A DNA stretch of 64,000 bases, from positions 124,001 through 188,000 of the forward strand of contig NZ_ANIJ01000032.1 of the NCBI RefSeq assembly GCF_000347035.1, in the 5' to 3' direction. This DNA comes from Leptospira sp. B5-022. GTDB taxonomy: Bacteria; Spirochaetota; Leptospiria; Leptospirales; Leptospiraceae. The notes below the pieces were generated by a model. That model was not told the DNA's origin, did no database searches, and worked only from the letters and a program-made list of their open reading frames with translations. A program made the translations under genes and the position numbers. Positions 18,347 to 27,315 of the stretch are shown piece after piece. How positions within the stretch are numbered: the stretch's first letter is position 1; every line of letters begins with the position of its first letter.

Positions 18347-19471
18347 ATGTCATCCCTAATGGAAAACCTCCACGAAAGAGCGGAGGAACTCCAAGCAATT
18401 CTGGACGGAATCACGGAGCCCCTAGTTCTGATAGACTCGGGCTTTAGGGTCCGTCGTGTAAACAAGGCCACTCTTGAATTTTCTAGAGAGCCTGATTTTC
18501 CTTCTACCTTGGGCAGAAAATGTTACGAGGTTCTATACAATCGTACTGCAGTTTGTCCTTACTGTCCAATGAAGGATCATCATGAGAATGAATCCGACTT
18601 CGACGCACAATTTGAAGGAAAGGGAGAAGTTGGGCGCGAGATCTTTCATGTGGCGAACGACCAAAAAGAAACGTTATACCTGGATTTTTTCCCGATCCGA
18701 AAGGACGGAAGTATAGTTTCGATTGTAGAGAAGATCAGTAATATCACTCGTATCAAAGAAAAAGATGAGGAAAATCTGAGGATCCGTAACCTTGCTTCTT
18801 TAGGAATTTTCATCTCCGGTGTGGCCCATGAGTTGAATAACCCACTCACAGGAATGAGCCTCACTCTCCAGAATTTAATGAATAATTTGTCCAGCATGGA
18901 TCCTGCTTTTTTTCGGAAAAGATTAGAGATGATAAAAGAGGATCTTACCCGTGCCGCAATGATCGTTTTGGATGTGATCAGTTTTGCTAAACCGGATAAA
19001 CTAGTCACAACCAATGCAGATATTCATGAAACCATCATGAAGGCCAAGGACTCGGTCACCTGGGTCTACCCTGTTCTTTCGAAAAACACCGAATGGGAAA
19101 TTTTAAGCGAACCGGGTATGACCTTCCAATTCAATCCGGTTAAGATGGAAAGATTGTTTATTAATCTTTTCAAAAACTCCCTACAAGCTTACGATTATGG
19201 AGAAGGTAAGATCAAAGTAGAGGTTAGACGCACTCGTAATATGATGCATATTTTTGTGGAAGATACCGCGGGCGGGATTCCGGAAGATATGCTGGATAAA
19301 ATTTTCTCTCCATTCTTCTCCAAAAATAAGTCGGGAATCGGAACAGGCCTCGGACTTTCTATCTGTCATTCCATCGTTAGGGAACATTCCGGAGAATTAA
19401 CAGTTCGTTCTTACGATAGAAAGACCAGATTTAAAATTTCTCTTCCCTTAGTACAACCAAAAGGAAACTAA
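18347..19471 (+). CDS. PAS-domain sensor histidine kinase
   Basis: The 374-residue cytoplasmic kinase has no membrane helix. A PAS domain (about 10-130) carries a CxxC motif (AVCPYCP), which suggests metal or redox sensing. The HisKA box [11 protein letters not shown] contains the phosphorylated His. The HATPase has an N-box-like LFKNSLQA, G1 DTAGGIP and G2 [11 protein letters not shown] chose ATG 18347; a TTG at 18338 would overlap the previous stop. The cognate response regulator follows by 1 base. Confidence 0.9.
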   Translation: MSSLMENLHERAEELQAILDGITEPLVLIDSGFRVRRVNKATLEFSREPDFPSTLGRKCYEVLYNRTAVCPYCPMKDHHENESDFDAQFEGKGEVGREIFHVANDQKETLYLDFFPIRKDGSIVSIVEKISNITRIKEKDEENLRIRNLASLGIFISGVAHELNNPLTGMSLTLQNLMNNLSSMDPAFFRKRLEMIKEDLTRAAMIVLDVISFAKPDKLVTTNADIHETIMKAKDSVTWVYPVLSKNTEWEILSEPGMTFQFNPVKMERLFINLFKNSLQAYDYGEGKIKVEVRRTRNMMHIFVEDTAGGIPEDMLDKIFSPFFSKNKSGIGTGLGLSICHSIVREHSGELTVRSYDRKTRFKISLPLVQPKGN

Positions 19472-19472
19472 A

Positions 19473-20468
19473 TTGTCCCATCATCGTATCTTAGTAGTAG
19501 AAGATATACATTCCATCCGGGAAGCGGTTAAAGATATCCTGGTCCGAGATTACGAAGTTTTCGATGCAGAAAATTACGATGAAGCGGTCAAAATACTTTC
19601 TAACGAACATATAGATCTTGTCATCACGGATATACGTATGCCTGGGAAATCGGGGTTGGATCTGATCAAGACCATCCAAAAGGAATATCCTAACGTCCAG
19701 TATTCCTTAATGACTGCTTATAATATTAACGACTATATCAATTTCGCTTACCAACACGATATCTGGAATATTATACCTAAATATTCCTTCTTGGACATCA
19801 ATCTGATCACGATCATGGTCAAAAAACTTCTCTACAAGGACATCTTCGGAGTAGAAAAATATTTTGGTCCGGATTTCAAGATCTTGGAAGGAGATAGAGA
19901 AGAGGAATTTTTAGTCCCTCCGGAAAACGGCATCGTGTTCCGCAAGATCAGTTCCGACAAGGATCGGAATTATATCTGCAACCGTGTAGGTAAATTCCTG
20001 ATCGAAAAAGGAGCGCCTAACGCTGTACAACAAATTTTAGAAGAACTCACTTCCAACGCCATGATCCGCGCTCCAAGAGACTCCAAGGGAAATTCTAAAT
20101 ACCAGTATGAACTTCCTTCTCGCGATCTTCTCGTTCCTTTAGAACATATACAACTCGCAGAGACGGATTATTTTGAGATAGGTTATGGGATAGCAGAAAA
20201 TTCTTATATTGTAGTAGTCCGCGATCATTTCGGCTCCTTGAACAAAAAAGAAATCCTAAAACGTTTAGACAGGCATATCACTGTGGACAGTCCTTCGGGT
20301 TTGCCAGCAGGTCTTGCGGATTCTCACGGTCGTGGTTTATATATTTGTAGAGAGATCTCGGACCAGTTGATCTTTAATATAGAGAAGGACAGACGAACTG
20401 AAATTATCGCGTTATTAGACAAGCAAACAAATAAGGGTTATAAGTCGCTTTCGATTTATGAGGTTTGA
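19473..20468 (+). CDS. Response regulator with RsbW-like ATPase output domain
   Basis: A receiver domain (1-120) with Asp53 in [12 protein letters not shown] is followed by a linker and a C-terminal GHKL ATPase of the RsbW/SpoIIAB kind ([15 protein letters not shown]-box, [14 protein letters not shown]-box). Such outputs usually act as serine kinases or anti-sigma factors, so phosphorylation by the adjacent kinase may control a partner-switch rather than DNA binding. There is no DNA-binding domain. The start is TTG 19473 with AAAGGA upstream. It is the last gene of the block; a repeat follows. Confidence 0.85.
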   Translation: MSHHRILVVEDIHSIREAVKDILVRDYEVFDAENYDEAVKILSNEHIDLVITDIRMPGKSGLDLIKTIQKEYPNVQYSLMTAYNINDYINFAYQHDIWNIIPKYSFLDINLITIMVKKLLYKDIFGVEKYFGPDFKILEGDREEEFLVPPENGIVFRKISSDKDRNYICNRVGKFLIEKGAPNAVQQILEELTSNAMIRAPRDSKGNSKYQYELPSRDLLVPLEHIQLAETDYFEIGYGIAENSYIVVVRDHFGSLNKKEILKRLDRHITVDSPSGLPAGLADSHGRGLYICREISDQLIFNIEKDRRTEIIALLDKQTNKGYKSLSIYEV

Positions 20469-20469
20469 G

Positions 20470-20542
20470 TTTTTCGCACGGAGAACACTGAGTCCACGGA
20501 GTTAAGAAAAAGCGCAGGGTAATTTCACACAGAGATGAGAAC
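20470..20542. repeat. Interspersed repeat element, copy E (arms in direct order)
   Basis: TTTTTCGCACGGAGAACACT (from 20470) and, about 50 bases on, TTTCACACAGAGATGAGAAC are both left-type arms in the same orientation. The right arm is missing, so this is a partial or rearranged copy. Confidence 0.6.
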
Positions 20543-20699
20543 CATTTGGGAAATAATTAATTCTATTTATAGTCAGGGTTAAATTAAATAATATATTCTT
20601 CCGAACTTTAGGGCTTGATTTTATCCGTTCTATTTTAATCCTAATACGATACACTATATCGTCGTAATTCATTAATAACTCAAGTAGCGAACTTTAAAC

Positions 20700-21710
20700 A
20701 TGAAAAAATCCTTATATATAACTCGAGTAATAATTTTCAGCTTATTTTTGAACACACTTACCGTTTCCTGCAGCAACGATAAGGATAATAACAACCTATT
20801 ATTAGCGGCTTTATTGCTCACAAATAACAATTGCGAAATCCACCCCGAAAATTGTAAACTAGGTGAATTCATAAGCGCCTCTGCAACGGAAGCAAATGTA
20901 TGGGCGGCAATTACCTTTGCTCGGAATCAATTTGTTGCAGTATCTCAAGACGGCACGAATCGAGTAATGACTTCTTCCAATGGCAAAGTTTGGACATCTA
21001 GGACGGCTGCCCAGGCAAATCAATGGTTATCGATAACTTACGCGAATAACCTATATGTGGCAGTTGCGAATTCAGGCACAAACCGCGTCATGACTTCCCC
21101 CGACGGGATATCCTGGACGAGCAGAACGATACCTGCGCTAGATTACAATTGGGTGACCTATGGCAAGGGACTCTTCGTTGCGGTGGCTCAAGGGACAACG
21201 TTTCAAACTTCTCCGGACGGGATCAATTGGACCCCAAGGACGGCGCCTACGAGTGAATCGTGGAGAAGCATTGTGTTCGCTAATGGTAAGTTCGTGGCAG
21301 TCGGCTCGAGCGGCGGGGTAGCCACCTCTTCGGACGGGATCAACTGGACATTGCGCACGGCAGCAGAACCGAACGATTGGCGTTCTGTTACTTTCGGGCA
21401 TAATCTTTTTGTAGCGGTTGCTTTGACCGGCACGAATAGAGTAATGACTTCACAGGATGGGATCAATTGGGCTGCTCGCTCCGCTTCGGAACAAAATGAA
21501 TGGTACGAGGTGTATTACGCGAACGGGCTATTTATGGCAGCGGCCGCTACCGGAACAAATCGAATTATGACCTCGACTGACGGTATTAACTGGACAGCTC
21601 GCCAACAAACTGAAAACAATTTTTGGAAGGGGATCGCTTATGGAAATGATAAATTCGTGGTCGTTGCTGTAGACGGTACGAATCGAGTCCAATATGCAAC
21701 TTGGAAATAA
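20700..21710 (+). CDS. Lipoprotein with seven-repeat beta-propeller
   Basis: The 336-residue protein has a lipobox ending in TVSC (Cys24) and then seven repeats of about 40 residues with the pattern W-x-x-I-x-Y-A-N-x-x-F-V-A-V-A-x-x-G-T-N-R-V-M-T-S-x-D-G-I-N-W-T. This predicts a seven-bladed propeller of the BNR/Ycf48-like kind, exposed on a membrane surface. Repeats 3 and 4 are shorter and lack the TNRVM segment. It stands alone in an AT-rich gap with no ribosome-binding site visible. It may be an adhesin or binding scaffold; no catalytic motif is seen. Confidence 0.85.
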   Translation: MKKSLYITRVIIFSLFLNTLTVSCSNDKDNNNLLLAALLLTNNNCEIHPENCKLGEFISASATEANVWAAITFARNQFVAVSQDGTNRVMTSSNGKVWTSRTAAQANQWLSITYANNLYVAVANSGTNRVMTSPDGISWTSRTIPALDYNWVTYGKGLFVAVAQGTTFQTSPDGINWTPRTAPTSESWRSIVFANGKFVAVGSSGGVATSSDGINWTLRTAAEPNDWRSVTFGHNLFVAVALTGTNRVMTSQDGINWAARSASEQNEWYEVYYANGLFMAAAATGTNRIMTSTDGINWTARQQTENNFWKGIAYGNDKFVVVAVDGTNRVQYATWK

Positions 21711-21715
21711 CTTTT

Positions 21716-22804
21716 CTATCTTACCAATTCCCTATAAAGCACGATATCGTTCCCACCTTCTAAGAATGCTTCTCCTTTGCGGCCAGAAGAATAAAAACGA
21801 AACGGCTTTTCTCCGGTGCGGATCTTCTCTTCTTTCAGGATATGGCCTTCTTCATCTAAGAAGAATAAGTTTCCTTCCCATTCACCCGCAAACCATGTTC
21901 CAGAATGGAATACAGTTTGGTAAACGGATTGAGCCTTGTTGCGTTTTTTTTCGAAAAGTATTTTTCCCGATTTGGAATATAATGTCAGTTTATCGGAAAA
22001 ACCCGCTAACACTCCACCATCATCCGAAACCGCAAGATTCACTTTGTATGGTATCACTCTACCTAGATTCCATTCCTCCGATTCGGAACCGTCTCTGTCA
22101 TACACTCGGATAAAGTCTCTATTGTTTTTCAGGAAATGAACTGCGAGTTTTTGACCATTCGCTGAGATAGAAAGGCTTTTTGCAAAAACAGGTTCCTTCT
22201 CCCCTAACTTAGCTTCAAAAAGTTTTTCTCCCTTTCCGTCCAAAAGGAATAATTCTCCTCCGGAAAATAAGACAGCAGTTTCTCCATTAGAAATTCCTTT
22301 AGGAGCAAAAGAGATATCGGTCAAAAATCTACCATCCAATTTTTTAGCGCCCAAAGAATTTCCGTTAATATCGGAAACCAAAACTTGGTTATTATCTCCC
22401 GACAAAAATAGGACCAAATTTCCGTCCGGATGAATACGAGGATAACTTTTATATTCTTTGGTCCAAAGAAGTTCTCCTGATTCGGAAAAGAACTCTACAG
22501 AATTTCCAATCTTTTTATACGCTAAATATCCTTTGGCTCTCAGTGGATATTCTATTCGGATGGAATCATCTGTCGGAATGGATTCACCCCAAGGAATTCT
22601 TATATATGAAGATTTCGTTTTGTATCCGTTAAGAGTTCTCTCCGCATCAAAATCGCTGCGTGGATCAGGAAAACTAGCTAACTTAGATTCTTTATTCCAA
22701 TACCAAGTTTTTTGTACCGTTCTCGCAGGCTCATACGGATTTCCTAAAAAATAATAAAACCCTAAAAATAGCACAAAACTTAAGGCCAAAATTTTAGAGA
22801 TCAT
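21716..22804 (-). CDS. Membrane-anchored propeller-like protein of unknown function
   Basis: The 362-residue protein has an N-terminal hydrophobic anchor (ILALSFVLFLGFYYFLG) and a beta-rich body with repeated blade-like segments (SESGELLWTKEY, DINGNSLGAKKL, DGKGEKLFEAKL, SKSGKILFEKKR, DEEGHILKEEKI). These suggest a PQQ/WD40-type propeller outside the inner membrane. It starts within the last 4 bases of cinA (ATGA overlap), so it is the last gene of the recO-argS-cinA transcript. It converges on the lipoprotein gene with a 5-base gap. Confidence 0.8.
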   Translation of the reverse strand: MISKILALSFVLFLGFYYFLGNPYEPARTVQKTWYWNKESKLASFPDPRSDFDAERTLNGYKTKSSYIRIPWGESIPTDDSIRIEYPLRAKGYLAYKKIGNSVEFFSESGELLWTKEYKSYPRIHPDGNLVLFLSGDNNQVLVSDINGNSLGAKKLDGRFLTDISFAPKGISNGETAVLFSGGELFLLDGKGEKLFEAKLGEKEPVFAKSLSISANGQKLAVHFLKNNRDFIRVYDRDGSESEEWNLGRVIPYKVNLAVSDDGGVLAGFSDKLTLYSKSGKILFEKKRNKAQSVYQTVFHSGTWFAGEWEGNLFFLDEEGHILKEEKIRTGEKPFRFYSSGRKGEAFLEGGNDIVLYRELVR

Positions 22805-24057
22805 ACAAGTTTCCTCAATCGATTGTACATTAGATAAAGAGAAGTAGCGGCCACTACTTCTCGGAATAATTCTCTCTTAAAAGGGAGAAAGAGTTCCTTC
22901 ACTTCCGTTTTTTCACCCTTGATATGGGTTCCTATAAATACTGTACCTACTTTTTTTGTAGGAGTTTCACCACCAGGGCCGGCGATCCCCGTGATGCTAA
23001 TCGCAAGGTCTGTCCCGAGAAGCATTGCTCCCTTATCCGCCATCTCTGTTGCAGTTTCCTCACTCACCGCGCCGTGTGCCTCTAGAGTTTCCTTTTTGAC
23101 CCCTACTAGATTTTCTTTGATCAAATTGGAATAGCTGACCACGGAACCTAAAAAGTATTCCGAAGAACCTGCACGGTCTGTAAGTATTTTCGCAGCGAGT
23201 CCGCCCGTACAACTTTCGATCGTTCCGATGGTGAGTTTTTTTTCCGAGAGGAGTTTAGGAAATTCCTCGAATAAGTCCCCCGTACAAAGTCCACGATATT
23301 TCTCTTTGGTCTTTTGGATGAGTTCTTGGACTAAATTTTTGTCTTCAGACTGATAAGTAACTCGTATAAATCCTTTTTTGGCGGCAACGCCCCAGACTGC
23401 TTTTCCATTCTTCAAAGGCTCGATATCTATTATAAATTCCTGTTGGAATAAGGACTCGCTCATTCCCCAGATAAATAAAAAATCGGAATATAGTTCACCA
23501 GAATGGAATTGTTTCTGGATCAGGGGAACTAATTCCTCTTTGAACATGGTCACCATCTCGGATGGGACTCCGGGCATGCAGGCCAGGTACGCTCCCGGTT
23601 GGAGCTCCGACCAAAATCCCGGAGCAATTCCTACGGAGTTATTCAGAGCGGTGGAATTAGAAGGAATGGAAACCTGGCGTAATGCCGTGGTTAACGCCTC
23701 TTGGAATCCTTTTCCGCGAAGACGATATAATGCTTGGAGCCTATCATGGGCCTTTTCATTTAGCACTGGTTGAGAAGAAGTAAGTTCGCATACTACTTCT
23801 AAAGTATAATCGTCTTCAGTAGGTCCAAGACCACCGGTCATCACAAGAAGGACCGGATTTTCTTTCGAAGCTCCAAGAGCCAAATTTTGTAATTCTTTTC
23901 GGATCAGTTTAGGATCGTCGGGTAATACCAGGAATTTTTCAGTAGAATATCCGAGTCCAAAGAGTTCGTTTGCGATCCAGGACGAATTCGTATCTTGGCT
24001 TCTTCCTGCAGTCAGCTCCGAACCCGTGGAAATGACAGTGACCCTAGGAGAATTCAC
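22801..24057 (-). CDS. cinA: CinA family protein (competence/damage-inducible; NMN deamidase C-domain)
   Basis: The 418-residue two-domain protein starts with a MoaB/MogA-like N-terminal domain ([20 protein letters not shown] and [13 protein letters not shown]), which may act as an ADP-ribose or nucleotide pyrophosphatase. It ends with a C-terminal PncC-like NMN amidohydrolase ([16 protein letters not shown] and [10 protein letters not shown]). The chosen start is GTG 24057, with GGAG upstream and a 4-base overlap with the argS stop. A longer frame to 24138 would run into argS and looks non-native. Confidence 0.92.
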   Translation of the reverse strand: MNSPRVTVISTGSELTAGRSQDTNSSWIANELFGLGYSTEKFLVLPDDPKLIRKELQNLALGASKENPVLLVMTGGLGPTEDDYTLEVVCELTSSQPVLNEKAHDRLQALYRLRGKGFQEALTTALRQVSIPSNSTALNNSVGIAPGFWSELQPGAYLACMPGVPSEMVTMFKEELVPLIQKQFHSGELYSDFLFIWGMSESLFQQEFIIDIEPLKNGKAVWGVAAKKGFIRVTYQSEDKNLVQELIQKTKEKYRGLCTGDLFEEFPKLLSEKKLTIGTIESCTGGLAAKILTDRAGSSEYFLGSVVSYSNLIKENLVGVKKETLEAHGAVSEETATEMADKGAMLLGTDLAISITGIAGPGGETPTKKVGTVFIGTHIKGEKTEVKELFLPFKRELFREVVAATSLYLMYNRLRKLV

Positions 24058-25820
24058 TCTTCTTTCTCCAATCTTTCGGGGGCGGAAACTCCAAGTAGAG
24101 CCAAACCTTCGGCCAGTACGACACGCACAGCTTGGCAAATCCTTGCCAGTCCGAGTCTTGTAGACTCATCGGCATCTTTCAGCCTATTGTTCTTTGCGAT
24201 ATAGAATTGCGTAAAAGCTCTTGCTAGATTTTGGAGATAATTCGCGATCCGATGCGGTTCCAAGGTGGCCGCGGCATCCAAAACCTCTTCCGGAAAACGA
24301 GAGATCCAGAAAAGAAGTCGTTTTCTCTCTTCCGTCATTTCAAGATTTTCTAATGCGTTTGCATCCGAGTTATTCCCTACTTCCCTGAAGATGGAACAAA
24401 CTCTCGCATGAGCATATTGTAAATAAAATACGGGATTTTTATCCGATTCGTCCTTTGCCAGATCTAGATCGAAATCCAACGGGGAATCCAAGGATCTCAT
24501 CGTGAAAAAATAGCGTGCAACATCCTTGGCATGTTTTCCCAAATATCCGAGCAGATCTTCCATTGTTTGGAATTCTCCCGCACGTTTGCTCATCTTCATC
24601 TTCTGGCCGGCCATAAGAAGATTCACTTGTTGGGCGATGATCACTTGGAAATTTTCCTTAGGATAACCTAACGCCTGAACAGCACCCGCAAGTCTTGCGA
24701 TATATCCGTGATGGTCCGGTCCCCATATATCTATGATCTTCTCGTAACCTCTGGAAATTTTATCATTATGATAAGCTATGTCTGCGAGAAGGTATGTAGG
24801 ACGTCCATCATCCCGAACAACCACACGATTTTTATCGTCTCCATAATCCTCTGATTTAAAGACCTGTTTCCCTTCTTGTTCAAAAACTTTGCCGGACTTT
24901 TTTAGGTTTTCGAGCACTCCTAAAACTTTTCCAGATTCGTGAAGTGTGGTTTCCGAAAAAAATCGATCGAAGTTTACTCCGAATAGATCCAGATCTTTTT
25001 TTTGCCAGACCAAATTAGATTCGACTGTCCAACGGGAACATTTTTCCGCAAGAGCGGAATATTCCTTTTTTTCCAGATGGGACTTGATCTCTTTTTCCCT
25101 ATGGCGATTTTCTAATAATTGTTTAGCGATGATCTTAAGGTAATCTCCCCTATATCCCTCCGCTGGGATCACATTGTCGGAAAGTAACTCTTCAATGGAT
25201 CTTCCATCCTCAGCATTCTCTTGGATGGAAGAAGATTCTCCCAGAGCCTCTCTAATACGCACCATTGTGGAAACACCAAGCAAAAACACCTGGTTCCCGT
25301 AATCGTTCACGTAAAATTCCTTATCCACCGAATGTCCGACTGCTTTAAGCAGATTGGCGAAGGCTTCTCCGGTAGCCGCAGCTCTTGCGGATACGATATT
25401 CAAAGGTCCGGTCGGATTCGCGCTTACGAATTCCAAATTTATTTTTTTCGGATTTTTTAATTTAGGAAATAGTTCTTTTTTCTGGACCGTGTTTTCTAGG
25501 AAACGGATGAGGAAGGAAGGAGAGATCCTAAAATTCACGAAGCCCGGAGGAGTAAAATCCACCTTCTCGAATAGATCCGTTCTTGTTTGCAGATAACCTA
25601 CCAGAAGTGCTGCCGAATCCAAAGGTTTTTTAGCTAAAAGTTTGGAATTTTCCAAAGCAAAAGAAGTGGAATAATCTCCAAAGGATTCCTCTCTGGAATA
25701 TTCTATTCGGATCCTAAGATCGGAAAAAGAAACGTTAGACGCTTCCTTTTCGCAATAGAGTTTTACTCCTTCCTTTAAAGCTTCTAAAACGAGTTGTTTA
25801 AGAGTATCCGTTTCTTTCAT
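24054..25820 (-). CDS. argS: Arginyl-tRNA synthetase
   Basis: The 588-residue class I synthetase has an N-terminal Arg-specific domain ([15 protein letters not shown]), a catalytic domain, and a C-terminal DALR anticodon domain ending [14 protein letters not shown]. The KMSKS counterpart is KMSKRAGEF. The HIGH motif is degenerate: ANPTGPL is followed by NIVS (141-144) where HIGH or HVGH is usual. It is the only argS in the window and the rest is intact, so it is probably functional. It is coupled to cinA downstream. Confidence 0.94.
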   Translation of the reverse strand: MKETDTLKQLVLEALKEGVKLYCEKEASNVSFSDLRIRIEYSREESFGDYSTSFALENSKLLAKKPLDSAALLVGYLQTRTDLFEKVDFTPPGFVNFRISPSFLIRFLENTVQKKELFPKLKNPKKINLEFVSANPTGPLNIVSARAAATGEAFANLLKAVGHSVDKEFYVNDYGNQVFLLGVSTMVRIREALGESSSIQENAEDGRSIEELLSDNVIPAEGYRGDYLKIIAKQLLENRHREKEIKSHLEKKEYSALAEKCSRWTVESNLVWQKKDLDLFGVNFDRFFSETTLHESGKVLGVLENLKKSGKVFEQEGKQVFKSEDYGDDKNRVVVRDDGRPTYLLADIAYHNDKISRGYEKIIDIWGPDHHGYIARLAGAVQALGYPKENFQVIIAQQVNLLMAGQKMKMSKRAGEFQTMEDLLGYLGKHAKDVARYFFTMRSLDSPLDFDLDLAKDESDKNPVFYLQYAHARVCSIFREVGNNSDANALENLEMTEERKRLLFWISRFPEEVLDAAATLEPHRIANYLQNLARAFTQFYIAKNNRLKDADESTRLGLARICQAVRVVLAEGLALLGVSAPERLEKEE

Positions 25821-25862
25821 TCTATCTTTTGCAGTAGTTCCTATTTTTTAGGGGACATCATC

Positions 25863-26093
25863 TCAATCCGGAAACAATCTCTTGCTTCCGATCAATTTCC
25901 AACTTTTATCCAGGGCCCCAAGGACCAGATTTTTCTCCCTGAGGATACATTCAAGATATTGGCACCTGGAAACCTCGGTTATTACGGGACGAGGTGGAAA
26001 ATCCTTTTTCCCCCATCTTTCCTGAAGAACGATCAGAAAAATCAGACCCACAGTATAGATCATTAAAAATGCGGTTTTAAAAAGTTTATCCAA
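25863..26093 (-). CDS. Small single-helix membrane protein
   Basis: The 76-residue protein has one N-terminal membrane helix (about 8-24, FLMIYTVGLIFLIVLQE) and a short basic soluble tail with two cysteines (RCQYLECIL). The start is TTG 26093 with AGGGGA 7 bases upstream, overlapping the recO stop by 8 bases. It sits between recO and argS on the same strand. No known family. Confidence 0.65.
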   Translation of the reverse strand: MDKLFKTAFLMIYTVGLIFLIVLQERWGKKDFPPRPVITEVSRCQYLECILREKNLVLGALDKSWKLIGSKRLFPD

Positions 26094-26859
26094 GATTTTC
26101 CCCTAAGGATTCGTACAACATAGGTTCCGATTTGAGTCTTTTTCCAAGAAGCGGTTTTAAGGCCCGGTTGCTTAAGCTATCCGCCTCCTTCAGGAGTTCA
26201 AGGGAAATCTTTTTGTCCTTTAGGTCCCTGTATCTTAAGGCAAGGCAATCTTGGACGAATAATACGAGTCCAAACTTGTCCGGTTTAGGAGTTCCGCATT
26301 CCCCGCATACGATCTCGAAATGTGTCTCGTCCAAACTGCAGGATTGTATCTCCGAGAGATTTTTTCCACAGCTTGCACATTCCATCTCCTTTGATAAAAA
26401 CCCGCCCACATACAATAGTTTGAGCTTGAAAAAAGGCAAAAACACTGGTTTATAACCGTCTTCATCCAATTCTTTTAAGGCACCCAGAAGAAGTTTATAT
26501 TCCATCGGGTGAGAGCCTCCTTCCGTTAAAAAAGAAGAAACTAATTCCACTAGATACGAAACCAAAACGGTTCCTGAATACCCTGTTTTTGCCTTATCGA
26601 ATCTTCTGACTAAACCAATCTCTTTTACGTTAAAGGTCTCCCGTCCTTGTGTGAAATAATAATCTAAGACCGTTAATGATCCTGGTTCCACTGCTGCAAT
26701 GGGTCTTGTTTTACTTTTTTTGATCCCTTTGACTCGAAAACTTCCCACTTCTCCATCTTCCGGCAGAAGTCTCAAGAATGCGTCTCCTTCGGGGAGGATA
26801 CGGCTTTCCATGACGATACCGGTGGTTTTTCTTAAGGCCCCAGGATTAGATCCAGACAT
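26086..26859 (-). CDS. recO: DNA repair protein RecO
   Basis: RecO loads RecA in the RecFOR recombination pathway. The 257-residue protein has the OB-fold N-terminus (TTGIVMESRILPEGDAFLRLL) and a zinc-binding C-terminal domain with CASCGKNL and CGECG. It overlaps ybeY by 28 bases, so its true start may be a little downstream. The placement after ybeY and before argS is a single minus-strand run. Confidence 0.9.
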   Translation of the reverse strand: MSGSNPGALRKTTGIVMESRILPEGDAFLRLLPEDGEVGSFRVKGIKKSKTRPIAAVEPGSLTVLDYYFTQGRETFNVKEIGLVRRFDKAKTGYSGTVLVSYLVELVSSFLTEGGSHPMEYKLLLGALKELDEDGYKPVFLPFFKLKLLYVGGFLSKEMECASCGKNLSEIQSCSLDETHFEIVCGECGTPKPDKFGLVLFVQDCLALRYRDLKDKKISLELLKEADSLSNRALKPLLGKRLKSEPMLYESLGENLG

Positions 26860-27314
26860 AGATCCTCTTTCTCCTTCATTAGAGCCTCGTCTTTTTCTCC
26901 TCGTTCATGATCGTAACCGATCAAATGTAAAAAACCATGCACGAATAATCTGAAAAATTCATCTTCTTCACTATGACCTATACTTTTTGCTTGGGTCTTA
27001 CAAGTATCCCAAGAGATCACGATCTCTCCTAGGCTTAAGATAGGACCGAAGTTTTCTTTTTTCCGGGGGGGAAGTTCCCAAGGAGTCAGATCAAAAGTTA
27101 ATGGGAACGAAAGAACGTCCGTTGCGTAATCTTTTCCTCTGCGGACCCGATTTAATTCGCGAATCGATTCGTCATCGGTCAAAACCAAGGAAAGATCGGT
27201 ATTTACATTAGGAAAAGAGAATGCACTTAAAATTTTCCAACGAGATTCCAATGCGGGTTTAGATAACCAAGAAGGAAGCGAATTCGGATCGAAATCCGAA
27301 GAGAACTCGAACAA
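26832..27314 (-). CDS. ybeY: Endoribonuclease YbeY (rRNA maturation)
   Basis: A single-strand endoribonuclease for 16S 3'-end maturation and ribosome quality control. The zinc motif H-x3-H-x5-H is present as HGFLHLIGYDHE, and VLSFPLTF and GEIVISWDTC match the family. Length is 160 residues. It follows pgpH by 1 base and precedes recO, giving the common phoH-pgpH-ybeY order. Confidence 0.94.
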   Translation of the reverse strand: MFEFSSDFDPNSLPSWLSKPALESRWKILSAFSFPNVNTDLSLVLTDDESIRELNRVRRGKDYATDVLSFPLTFDLTPWELPPRKKENFGPILSLGEIVISWDTCKTQAKSIGHSEEDEFFRLFVHGFLHLIGYDHERGEKDEALMKEKEDLCLDLILGP

Positions 27315-27315
27315 A

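Noticed and set aside
22801..24138. Longer CinA with 27 extra N-terminal residues
   Set aside because: The extension lies inside argS, is Arg/Cys-rich and does not resemble the family; GTG 24057 overlaps the argS stop as a typical coupled start.
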